Source: JANOBJ01 sp031411575 (GTDB taxonomy: Bacteria > Pseudomonadota > Gammaproteobacteria > Burkholderiales > Burkholderiaceae_C). Taken from it: 5,821 bases of DNA. A program made the position numbers and the translations under genes. This document shows, piece by piece, positions 1-5,821 of the stretch. Positions within the stretch are counted from its first letter, which is position 1. Every line of letters begins with the position of its first letter. Where the stretch lies: the NCBI GenBank assembly GCA_031411575.1, contig JANOBJ010000155.1, forward strand, positions 1 through 5,821, read 5' to 3'. The notes beneath the pieces were generated by a model. The model was not told where the DNA came from. It ran no database searches and was given only the letters and a program-made list of their open reading frames with translations.

Positions 1-2405
1 AACCGCGAAACCGAGGCGCGCAGCTCTTCGGCGGTGCGCGACAGTTCACGCACCATCTTTGCGGTGGAGCGTGTGCCGTCCGAGGTCTGTTCGGTGACGG
101 CAAAGATGTGCTGGATGTTGGCCGCCACGACGTTGGCCGACTCGGCCTCGCGCGAAGCCTCGGCCGAGATGCGCCGGATCAGGTCGGACAGCTCGCGCAC
201 CATCTGCGCCGTCGAGCGTGTGCCCTCGCCGGTCTGCTCGGTGACGGCAAAGATGTGCTGGATGTTGCCGGCCACGACGTTGGCCGACCGCGCCTGCTCC
301 GACGCCTGGCGCGAAATCTGTTCGATCAGCTCGGCGAGCTGGCGCGACACGCGGTCAATGTCGACGAGGGCGTTACCGGCCGCGTCCGACAGCTTGGTGC
401 TTTCGACCACGCCCTGCGTCGAGCGCTCCATCGCGGCCACCGCGTCCTGGGTGTCGGTCTGAATCGCCTTCACGAGGGCCGCAATCTGGCGCGTCGCATC
501 CGCAGAGCGTTCCGCAAGACGCTGCACCTCCTCGGCCACGACCGAGAAGCCGCGCCCCGCCTCGCCGGCCGACGCGGCCTGGATCGCAGCGTTCAGCGCC
601 AGCACGTTGGTCTGCTCGGTGATGTCCGAAATCAGCTCGGTGATTTCGCCGATCTCCTGCGACGACTCGCCCAGGCGCTTGATGCGCTTGGAGGTTTCCT
701 GGATCTGGTCGCGCATCGCGTTCATGCCGCCGATCGTGTTCTGCACCGCGTTGCGGCCGGTCTCGGCGGCCGTCAGCGACTGGCGCGCCACCGAGGCGGT
801 GTGCTGCGCCTGCGACGACACTTCGTTGATTCGACCCGCCATGTCGAGTACCGACTGGCCAGTTTCACGAATTTCGCGCAGCTGCTCGGTCGAAGCTGCC
901 AGCAGTTCGGTGGAGGTGCTTTCCACCTGCGCGGTCGTCTGGGCCACCCGCGTGGCCGTGTTCTGCACGTTGCCGACCAGCTGGCGCAACTCTTCCACCG
1001 TGTAGTTCACCGAGTCGGCAATGGCGCCGGTGATGTCTTCCGTCACGGTCGCTTCCTGTGTGAGGTCACCCTCGGCCACGGTCTGGAGTTCGTTCATCAA
1101 CCGCAAAATGGCGGCCTGGTTGGCGTCGTTGACGCGCTTGGCTTCCTGCTCAAGGCGTTCGGCATCGAGCCGCTGCTGCTCGGCAACACCCTGGCGCTGA
1201 CGGCTGTCACGCAGCTGCACGTAGGCCAAGCCGCCTGCGCACGCCAGCGCGAACAGCGCCGACAGGACCAGTGCCGCCAGTGCGCCGCCGCCAATGCCGG
1301 TACGCGATGACAGCTTGCCCTGCAGGTCTTCCAGCCCGCGGCGCATCGGCTCGCTGTCGGCCAGAATCGACGCCTGCGCTTCACGGGCCGACACCAGGCC
1401 CTGCAGGTTGCCCAGAATGGCGCCCGCCTGGGTTCGCGTCTGTTCGTACAACTTGAGCAACGCATCCAGCTGCTCACGGGTCTGCGGGTCCTTGGAGCCG
1501 GGCAGGCGCAACTCCGTGCTGCCCTCCTTGAGGCCCTGCGCGATCTCCCGGAACGAGTTCAGATCCTTGCCGAGCAAGAACACGGCTTCCGGGCTCACGC
1601 CCTCCATCGTCAGGAATTCATTGGCGGATTTGCCGATGCGCTGTGTCAGCATCACCAGCTGGCCGGCAGCCGAGATTTCGGCCGGCGCGGCGTTCTGCTG
1701 CAGCTTGAGCGAGGAAACGGTTTCTGCAATCTCCAGCAGGTCAGACGACTGGCGGTTGATGGTGCGCAACGCAGCACCCACCTGGGTCAGAATCTTCTGC
1801 TGCGCCATCACGGTGCTGGCGTTCTTTTCGGCGCGCTCCATCAAAGGCGCGATCTTCTCGAGGTCGTCAGTGCCGGCGCCTTCAACCGCGTCGAGTCGCA
1901 GAGTCGGATCGCCCGTGCGCAGGCCGCGAATGGATTTGGCCAGCACGTCCGAGCTTTCACGCACGTCCGGAAATGCCTGCGGCGAACCCACCAGTGCCTG
2001 CGACACCGACTTGGCCAGCCGCTGCGACTGCATCAGTGACTGACCCGTGGCCGCCACCTGTTGCGCCACCCGGTCCGCCTGGTTCAGCGCGAAAAAGGTG
2101 ACGGCCGCCAGCACCACGAGCGCGAACCCCAGCAGCGTGGCCAGAATACGCTGGTGCTGCACCGTGGTGCGGCGACCCAGCACGGGCAAGGCGAGCACGT
2201 CGCCCTCGTCGGTTGGCAGCACGGTGTCGTCGTCGGGCACCAGCCGGCTCTCCGAAAAATCCGCCGTGCTCTCGGCGTCGACCGGCATGGCATCGCGCCG
2301 GGCATCCGGCCGGTCCATTGCATCGGGAATCATGTCCTCACGGAAATCGTCTGCCTTGTCGGACTTGGCCTGGAACAGCTTCTTGAATTGATCGACGACG
2401 GACAT
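1..2405 (-). CDS. pilJ: PilJ, type IV pilus methyl-accepting chemoreceptor (3' end cut by window edge)
   Basis: Membrane chemoreceptor of the Pil-Chp pathway, which passes surface or pilus signals through PilI (CheW-like) to a ChpA-type kinase. The frame is open from ATG at 2405 to base 1 (801 codons). The last residues, ending ASVSRF, look like the usual C-terminus, so only a few codons should be missing. Layout: acidic N-terminal cytoplasmic stretch 1-85; TM1 about 87-107; periplasmic part 108-369 with PilJ-type helices (GQSLMQSQRLAKS near 121, GQLVMLTQRIGKS near 248); TM2 about 371-397; HAMP-like linker about 398-475; signalling domain to the end, with hairpin tip EQTNVLALNAAIQAA from E597, then GRGFSVVAEEVQRLAERS. 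A ribosome site AGGAAGG (2416-2422) lies 10 nt before the ATG. It is longer than P. aeruginosa PilJ (about 680 residues from memory), partly through a 49-residue tandem duplication near the end. Identity is very likely. Confidence 0.95.
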   Translation of the reverse strand, partial: MSVVDQFKKLFQAKSDKADDFREDMIPDAMDRPDARRDAMPVDAESTADFSESRLVPDDDTVLPTDEGDVLALPVLGRRTTVQHQRILATLLGFALVVLAAVTFFALNQADRVAQQVAATGQSLMQSQRLAKSVSQALVGSPQAFPDVRESSDVLAKSIRGLRTGDPTLRLDAVEGAGTDDLEKIAPLMERAEKNASTVMAQQKILTQVGAALRTINRQSSDLLEIAETVSSLKLQQNAAPAEISAAGQLVMLTQRIGKSANEFLTMEGVSPEAVFLLGKDLNSFREIAQGLKEGSTELRLPGSKDPQTREQLDALLKLYEQTRTQAGAILGNLQGLVSAREAQASILADSEPMRRGLEDLQGKLSSRTGIGGGALAALVLSALFALACAGGLAYVQLRDSRQRQGVAEQQRLDAERLEQEAKRVNDANQAAILRLMNELQTVAEGDLTQEATVTEDITGAIADSVNYTVEELRQLVGNVQNTATRVAQTTAQVESTSTELLAASTEQLREIRETGQSVLDMAGRINEVSSQAQHTASVARQSLTAAETGRNAVQNTIGGMNAMRDQIQETSKRIKRLGESSQEIGEITELISDITEQTNVLALNAAIQAASAGEAGRGFSVVAEEVQRLAERSADATRQIAALVKAIQTDTQDAVAAMERSTQGVVESTKLSDAAGNALVDIDRVSRQLAELIEQISRQASEQARSANVVAGNIQHIFAVTEQTGEGTRSTAQMVRELSDLIRRISAEASREAESANVVAANIQHIFAVTEQTSDGTRSTAKMVRELSRTAEELRASVSR
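36..329 (-). repeat. In-frame 147-bp tandem duplication inside pilJ
   Basis: Two adjacent 147-bp units, 183-329 (PilJ residues 693-741) and 36-182 (residues 742-790). By my alignment 37 of 49 residues are identical. Both units contain SANVVA-x-NIQHIFAVTEQT, then GTRSTA-x-MVREL. At DNA level 91-120 matches 238-267 exactly (30 bp) and 124-141 matches 271-288 exactly (18 bp). Most differences lie in the first 14 residues of the unit. The unit is seven heptads long, so a coiled-coil register would be kept. From memory, relatives carry one copy of this segment. Confidence 0.9.
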
Positions 2406-2415
2406 GGTGTTACAG

Positions 2416-2422
2416 CCTTCCT
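2416..2422 (-). promoter_or_regulatory. Ribosome binding site of pilJ
   Basis: Reads AGGAAGG on the minus strand, 10 nt before the pilJ ATG at 2405, in the 24-bp gap after the pilI stop. It supports this start for PilJ and therefore its long N-terminal cytoplasmic extension. Confidence 0.7.
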
Positions 2423-2429
2423 GAAATAC

Positions 2430-2960
2430 TTAAGCGCTGATGCTGAGAAATTCGGGTTGTTGCGACAGCGCCTGCAGGTTGATTTCCTGCCAGTACGCGC
2501 CGCTGGTATCGGTGTAGCCGCTGCCAAAATACTCGGGCGAGCCCGCCGGCCGCGGCGCCGAGCTGGCAAACGCTTCCATGTTGCGCAGCCCGACCAGGCG
2601 ATCAATCAGCAACGCACAGTTGACTTCGAGCACGGCATTGAGGGCCACCAGACGCGACAGGTCGCGCACTGGCTCAGCGCGCACCGTGCCGGAGCCGCCG
2701 GCCACAAACCCGCCCAGATCCACCACCCCATACAGGCCGCCCCGCAGATTGGCCACCCCGAGAAACCAGCTGCGCGTGTACGGCACTGGCCGGGCACTGG
2801 TCCAGGGGAAAATCTCGCCGGCCTGGCTGAGCGGAAACAGAAAGCGGTGTTCACCCGCCTCAACAGCCAGCCACGACGCGACGACGCCGGAGGTGCGCGC
2901 CTCCTGCAAGCGGTTTGCCAGGCGGGTCTGAAAGGCTCGGAGGGCGTCGCGATTTGCCAT
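2430..2960 (-). CDS. pilI: PilI, CheW-like adaptor of twitching motility chemosensory system
   Basis: Cytoplasmic adaptor that couples the PilJ receptor to the ChpA/PilL-type histidine kinase. It has 176 residues, close to the usual PilI size. A CheW-type beta-rich domain fills most of the chain: SWLAVEAGEHRFLFPLSQAGEI (about 27-48, split here as strands around a Phe-Leu-Phe-Pro core), then FLGVANLRGGLYGVVDLGGF with the typical N-L-R-G turn, and CALLIDRLVGLRNME. The C-terminal part, with YWQEINLQAL, matches the PilI ending. It sits 17 bp after pilH and 24 bp before pilJ, in one operon. No clear purine-rich ribosome site precedes its ATG, so translation may depend on coupling to pilH. The start is chosen because MANRDALR resembles other PilI N-termini. 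Confidence 0.92.
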   Translation of the reverse strand: MANRDALRAFQTRLANRLQEARTSGVVASWLAVEAGEHRFLFPLSQAGEIFPWTSARPVPYTRSWFLGVANLRGGLYGVVDLGGFVAGGSGTVRAEPVRDLSRLVALNAVLEVNCALLIDRLVGLRNMEAFASSAPRPAGSPEYFGSGYTDTSGAYWQEINLQALSQQPEFLSISA

Positions 2961-2977
2961 GCGTTACGAGACAGCTA

Positions 2978-3343
2978 TCAGCCCAGCGCCTTGATCTTGG
3001 CGATCAGTTCGGCCGCGTCCACCGGTTTGGTGACGTAGTCGCGCGCGCCCTGGCGCATGCCCCACACACGGTCGGTTTCCTGGGTCTTGCTGGTACACAT
3101 GATGATCGGCACGTCGGCATACTGGGGGTCACGGGCGATGGCACGTGTCAGCTGAAAACCATTTTGCCCGGGCATCACGACGTCCATGAGGATCAGATCG
3201 GGCTTTTCCTCGGCCAGCCGACGAAAGGCATCTTCAGCGTTCTCGGCGGTCTTCACGGACATGCCGTTCTTCTGCAGCAAGTCGGTTAAAAACATCAGTT
3301 CGGTCTTGGAGTCATCCACGACCAGGACGTTATGGATAGGCAT
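2978..3343 (-). CDS. pilH: PilH, single-domain CheY-like response regulator
   Basis: Cytoplasmic response regulator, 121 residues, consisting only of a receiver domain with no output domain. The phosphorylation site is visible: acidic pair D10-D11, phospho-acceptor D54 within LILMDVVMPG, switch Thr T84 and conserved K106 in YVTKP. The VWGMRQGA stretch before it is characteristic of PilH. In P. aeruginosa PilH opposes or tunes PilG in controlling the pilus retraction and extension motors and cAMP; the same role here is inferred. It follows pilG by 15 bp, and AGGAG at 3351-3355 stands 7 nt before the ATG. Confidence 0.95.
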   Translation of the reverse strand: MPIHNVLVVDDSKTELMFLTDLLQKNGMSVKTAENAEDAFRRLAEEKPDLILMDVVMPGQNGFQLTRAIARDPQYADVPIIMCTSKTQETDRVWGMRQGARDYVTKPVDAAELIAKIKALG

Positions 3344-3350
3344 AGCAATA

Positions 3351-3355
3351 CTCCT
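3351..3355 (-). promoter_or_regulatory. Ribosome binding site of pilH
   Basis: AGGAG on the minus strand, 7 nt before the pilH ATG and inside the 15-bp gap after the pilG stop codon. A strong canonical site. Confidence 0.75.
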
Positions 3356-3358
3356 GTG

Positions 3359-3742
3359 TCAGATGCTGCCGAACTGCTGGACAGCCTGCAACAACTGGTC
3401 TTTGGTGAAAGGTTTGGTCAGGTAATCCTGTGAACCGACCATCCGCCCGCGCGCCTTGTCGAAAACGCCGTCCTTGGAAGACAGCATCACCACCGGAACC
3501 GCGGAGAACTTGGCGTTGCGCTTGATGATGGCGCAGGTCTGATAGCCATCCAGACGCGGCATCAGGATGTCGCAGAAAATCAGGTGTGGCTGATAGTCAT
3601 TGACCTTGGCCAGGGCATCAAAGCCGTCTTCGGCCAGCACCACCTCATGACCACCCTGTTTCAGGAAAATTTCGGCGCTGCGCCGGATGGTGTTGCTGTC
3701 ATCAATTACAAGAACTTTGAAACCCGAACCCGTCGTGCTCAC
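3359..3742 (-). CDS. pilG: PilG, single-domain CheY-like response regulator
   Basis: Cytoplasmic receiver-only response regulator, 127 residues, first gene of the pilGHIJ run. Active-site residues are in place: D14-D15, phospho-acceptor D58 in LIFCDILMPRLDG, S88 as the switch position and K110 in YLTKP. PilG is the activating regulator of pilus extension and cAMP signalling in P. aeruginosa; that role is carried over by family. The start is GTG at 3742, not ATG: an in-frame TGA lies two codons upstream (3749-3751) and AGGAG (3752-3756) sits 9 nt before the GTG, so no longer form is possible. SNTIRRSAE after the acidic pair is typical of PilG and separates it from PilH. No promoter was found in the 65-bp gap to the rubredoxin gene, so it may share that transcript. 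Confidence 0.95.
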   Translation of the reverse strand: MSTTGSGFKVLVIDDSNTIRRSAEIFLKQGGHEVVLAEDGFDALAKVNDYQPHLIFCDILMPRLDGYQTCAIIKRNAKFSAVPVVMLSSKDGVFDKARGRMVGSQDYLTKPFTKDQLLQAVQQFGSI

Positions 3743-3751
3743 TGGCTGTCA

Positions 3752-3756
3752 CTCCT
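3752..3756 (-). promoter_or_regulatory. Ribosome binding site that fixes the GTG start of pilG
   Basis: AGGAG (within TCAGGAGT) on the minus strand, 9 nt before GTG at 3740-3742. The in-frame TGA at 3749-3751 lies between this site and the start, so the GTG is the first usable codon. Confidence 0.75.
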
Positions 3757-3807
3757 GAACTTGCGTTCCCAACTGCCAGTCTGACGCACGCCGCACGGCG
3801 CGCGGGG

Positions 3808-3981
3808 TCAAATCTGGACCATTTCGAAATCTTCTTTGCGGGCACCGCACTCCGGACATGTCCAGTTCATGGGCACGGCCGACCACGCGGTTCCCGGTGT
3901 TATCCCATGATCGGGCGCACCAGTCGCCTCGTCATAGATCCATCCGCAAATCAAACACATCCACGTTTTAGATTCAGTCAC
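3808..3981 (-). CDS. Rubredoxin
   Basis: Small cytoplasmic one-iron electron carrier, 57 residues. The iron ligands are complete: C9 and C12 in MCLICGW, and C42 and C45 in WTCPECG. Other family marks are IYDEATGAPDHGI, PGTAW and the ending CGARKEDFEMV. The start is taken as GTG at 3981 because an in-frame TAA lies at 3985-3987 and KTWMC is usual at this N-terminus; ATG at residue 8 would leave almost nothing before the first Cys ligand. There is no good ribosome site before the GTG. It lies 65 bp upstream of pilG on the same strand and is divergent from the thiD-like gene. Its redox partner cannot be told from this window. Identity is very safe, the exact start less so. Confidence 0.93.
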   Translation of the reverse strand: MTESKTWMCLICGWIYDEATGAPDHGITPGTAWSAVPMNWTCPECGARKEDFEMVQI

Positions 3982-3994
3982 AGCTTAAAGGGGC

Positions 3995-4022
3995 TTGAAA
4001 TAGAATGCAATGATTGTATAGA
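3995..4022 (+). promoter_or_regulatory. Possible sigma70 promoter for thiD-hemL
   Basis: TTGAAA (3995-4000, five of six to consensus) and TATAGA (4017-4022, TATA core matched) are 16 bp apart, in the only AT-rich patch of the divergent gap. Transcription would begin near 4029, about 47 bp before the kinase ATG at 4076. The more distant ATG at 4022 would then fall inside the -10 box, arguing against it as a start. Judged by eye only. Confidence 0.35.
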
Positions 4023-4029
4023 TGCAGCG

Positions 4030-4048
4030 TTGTTGGTTCGCGCAACAA
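4030..4048. repeat. Inverted repeat in the divergent gap
   Basis: TTGTTG (4030-4035) and CAACAA (4043-4048) form perfect 6-bp arms around a 7-bp spacer. It lies just after the proposed thiD start of transcription, where it could be a regulator site or a short leader hairpin. No regulator family is recognised, and arms this short can arise by chance. Confidence 0.35.
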
Positions 4049-4075
4049 ATCCCGCATCTGGCGAATATCTCGCGT

Positions 4076-5026
4076 ATGACCAAGCCTACCCCCCCCGTCC
4101 TCCCCTCTTCCGCGCCAGACAGCACGCCCGACGACAGCGACGACGCCACGCCAGCATGTGTGGTGGTGTTCAATGCGAGTGACCCGAGCGGGGCCGGCGG
4201 CCTGTCCAGCGATGTGCTGGCGATCGCATCGGTTGGCGCACATGCGTTGCCGGTCGTGACTGGCGCCTACGCTCGCGATACGGCCGAAATCTTCGATCAC
4301 TTTGCGTTCGATGAAGAGGCAGTCAGCGAACAGGCGCGCGCGATCCTCGAAGACGTCCAGGTGCAGGTCATCAAGGTCGGTTTTGTTGGCACGCCCGAGA
4401 ATCTGAGCACGATCGCGGAGATCGCGGCCGACTACGCTGATGTACCACTTGTTGCCTACATGCCCAACCTGTCGTGGTGGAACGAAGGCCAGATCGACCT
4501 GTACCTGGACGCGTTTCGCGAGCTGATGTTGCCGCAGACGACCGTGTTGGTGGGAAACCACAGCACCTTGTGGCGGTGGCTGTTGCCCGACTGGGCCAGC
4601 GAGCGCAGCCCTACGGCGCGCGACATCGCCAAGGCCGCCGAGTCAATGGGGGTGCCCTACACCTTCGTGACCGGCATACCGCTACCCGAGCAATACATCG
4701 ACAACGTGCTGGCCTCGCCCCAGGCCGTGCTCGCCAGCGAAAAGTTCGAGCGCTTCGAAGCGGTCTTCACCGGTGCGGGCGACACCGTGTCGGCCGCGCT
4801 GGCCGCGCTGATCGCCAGCGGCAGCGACCTGCCCGCGGCCGCCACCGAAGCCCTGAGCTACCTGGACCGCTGCCTGGACGGGGGCTTTCGGCCCGGCATG
4901 GGCAATGTGGTGCCCGACCGCCTATTCTGGGCGCAGCCCGACGACAGCGACGATGACGCCGTGGACGATCCCACCCAACCCGCCTTTGAAGGCTTTGAGA
5001 TGCCGCCCCATGACACGAAACACTGA
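4076..5026 (+). CDS. thiD: ThiD-like (hydroxymethylpyrimidine/phosphomethylpyrimidine kinase family) protein, divergent
   Basis: Ribokinase-fold kinase of the ThiD type, which would phosphorylate hydroxymethylpyrimidine and its monophosphate for thiamine synthesis. It has 316 residues, against about 266 in E. coli ThiD. Visible motifs: NASDPSGAGGLSSD at 33-46 (the glycine-rich substrate loop), VIKVGFVG at 98-105, and TGAGDTVSAALAAL at 232-245 with an Asp at the anion-hole catalytic position. The central D-P-V-M type motif of ThiD is missing; PLVAYMPNLSWW stands in that region (124-135), so substrate specificity is uncertain. Acidic stretches flank the domain (PDDSDD at 18-23 and 288-293). The start at 4076 lacks a clear ribosome site; it is preferred over 4022 because the first 28 residues are already low-complexity and the upstream ATG lies in the likely promoter. 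The gene overlaps hemL by 17 bp. Family placement is sure, the exact reaction less so. Confidence 0.8.
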   Translation: MTKPTPPVLPSSAPDSTPDDSDDATPACVVVFNASDPSGAGGLSSDVLAIASVGAHALPVVTGAYARDTAEIFDHFAFDEEAVSEQARAILEDVQVQVIKVGFVGTPENLSTIAEIAADYADVPLVAYMPNLSWWNEGQIDLYLDAFRELMLPQTTVLVGNHSTLWRWLLPDWASERSPTARDIAKAAESMGVPYTFVTGIPLPEQYIDNVLASPQAVLASEKFERFEAVFTGAGDTVSAALAALIASGSDLPAAATEALSYLDRCLDGGFRPGMGNVVPDRLFWAQPDDSDDDAVDDPTQPAFEGFEMPPHDTKH

Positions 5027-5821
5027 CCGCAACGAAGCGCTGTTTGAGCGCGCCAAACGCCTGATCCCCGGCGGCGTCAATTCGCCGGTGCGCGCCTTCC
5101 GCGCGGTCGGCGGCACACCGCGCTTCGTGCAGCGAGCGCAAGGGCCCTACTTCTGGGACGCCAACGGCCAGCGCTACATCGACTACATCGGCTCCTGGGG
5201 CCCGATGATCCTGGGCCACGGCCACCCAGCCGTGCTCGAAGCCGTGCAGAAAGCCGCGCTGGACGGCTTCTCGTTCGGCGCGCCGACCGAGCGTGAGGTG
5301 GAACTGGCCGAAGCCATCCAGCGCCTGGTGCCGTCCATCGACATGGTGCGCCTGGTCAGCTCGGGCACCGAGGCGGGCATGAGCGCGATCCGGCTGGCGC
5401 GCGGCGCCACTGGCCGCAGCAAGATCATCAAGTTCGAAGGCTGCTACCACGGCCATGCCGACGCGCTGCTGGTCAAGGCCGGCTCGGGCCTGGCCACCTT
5501 TGGCAACCCGACCAGTGCCGGCGTGCCACCCGAGGTGGTGCAGCACACACTGGTTCTTGAGTACAACAACGTCGCGCAGCTCGAAGAAGCCTTTGCACTG
5601 CATGGCAACGAAGTCGCCTGCCTGATGATCGAGCCGATCGCCGGCAACATGAACTTCGTGCGCGCATCGGTGCCGTTCATCAAGCGTTGCCGCGAGTTGT
5701 GCACGCAGCACGGCGCGCTGCTCGCGTTTGACGAGGTGATGACCGGTTTTCGCGTGGCCTTGGGCGGCGCGCAAAGCGTGTACGCCCAACTGATTCCCGG
5801 CTTCGAGCCTGACATGACCGT
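5010..5821 (+). CDS. hemL: Glutamate-1-semialdehyde 2,1-aminomutase, 5' part
   Basis: PLP enzyme of the C5 pathway that turns glutamate-1-semialdehyde into 5-aminolevulinate, the first committed tetrapyrrole precursor; cytoplasmic. The 270 codons present, of about 430 usual, match HemL closely: IPGGVNSPVRAF at 19-30, SSGTEAGMSAIRLARG at 117-132 (PLP phosphate site), YHGHAD at 146-151, and FDEVMTGFRV at 240-249 with the PLP-ring Asp D241. The window ends at PDMTV, just before the stretch where the catalytic lysine (in GKVIGGG of the family) should lie, so it cannot be verified. The ATG at 5010 lies inside the thiD-like gene (17-bp overlap, +1 frame), with only a weak GAG upstream, suggesting translational coupling. 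It is intact as far as it goes. Confidence 0.97.
   Translation, partial: MTRNTDRNEALFERAKRLIPGGVNSPVRAFRAVGGTPRFVQRAQGPYFWDANGQRYIDYIGSWGPMILGHGHPAVLEAVQKAALDGFSFGAPTEREVELAEAIQRLVPSIDMVRLVSSGTEAGMSAIRLARGATGRSKIIKFEGCYHGHADALLVKAGSGLATFGNPTSAGVPPEVVQHTLVLEYNNVAQLEEAFALHGNEVACLMIEPIAGNMNFVRASVPFIKRCRELCTQHGALLAFDEVMTGFRVALGGAQSVYAQLIPGFEPDMT

Noticed and set aside
108..1310. 400-codon open frame on the plus strand opposite pilJ
   Set aside because: It is the antisense of the conserved PilJ signalling domain. Its Arg/His/Gly-rich translation shows no family pattern and is typical of high-GC shadows.
2061..3038. 325-codon open frame on the plus strand across pilJ, pilI and pilH
   Set aside because: It spans three well-recognised genes on the other strand, and its product shows no domain.
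3786..3803. GC-rich palindrome after the rubredoxin gene as a terminator
   Set aside because: The arms contain a mismatch, the loop is very tight and no T-run follows on the minus strand, so it does not support termination before pilG.
4022..4075. Upstream ATG giving the kinase 18 more residues
   Set aside because: It lies in the probable -10 box, has no ribosome site, and the extra residues (MQRCWFAQQ...) do not look like part of the family.
3982..4075. TPP riboswitch ahead of the thiD-like gene
   Set aside because: The leader from the likely transcription start is only about 47 bases, too short for a TPP aptamer, and no conserved CUGAGA-type core was seen.
3974..4561. 195-codon open frame on the minus strand opposite the kinase gene
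   Set aside because: It overlaps both the rubredoxin start and the kinase, and its product has no recognisable motif.
4767..5789. 340-codon open frame on the minus strand opposite hemL
   Set aside because: HemL on the plus strand matches its family throughout, so this is an antisense shadow rich in His, Ala and Arg.

Overview
The window looks like the chromosome of a high-GC betaproteobacterium of the order Burkholderiales. The closest match from memory is Comamonadaceae-type sequence, based on the wording of HemL, the rubredoxin and the PilJ signalling tip. No search was run, so this is inference. All open frames on the other strands in these stretches look like high-GC shadows.

Minus strand, right to left (3981 down to 1): a small rubredoxin gene (GTG start), then pilG, pilH, pilI and pilJ. 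The four pil genes are separated by only 15-24 bp, and the rubredoxin lies 65 bp upstream of pilG with no convincing terminator between them. PilG and PilH are single-domain response regulators, PilI is a CheW-type adaptor and PilJ is the membrane chemoreceptor. Together they form the front half of the Pil-Chp system that controls type IV pili and twitching motility. pilJ runs off the left edge, apparently lacking only its last few codons. Its 3' end carries an in-frame 147-bp tandem duplication (49 residues, seven heptads), the most striking feature of the window.

Plus strand, left to right (4076 to 5821): a ThiD/PfkB-like kinase gene, then hemL (glutamate-1-semialdehyde aminomutase, tetrapyrrole synthesis by the C5 route). 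hemL starts inside the kinase gene with a 17-bp overlap and runs off the right edge just before the expected catalytic lysine. The kinase is divergent: the GAGD anion hole is present, but the usual central ThiD motif is not, and acidic tails flank the domain.

The roughly 94 bp between the divergent rubredoxin and kinase genes hold a plausible sigma70 promoter for thiD-hemL and a 6-bp inverted repeat. No tRNA, rRNA, CRISPR array, insertion sequence or riboswitch was recognised. There is no gene-free stretch longer than about 100 bp. I found no wholly new system; the oddities are the PilJ duplication and the atypical kinase.
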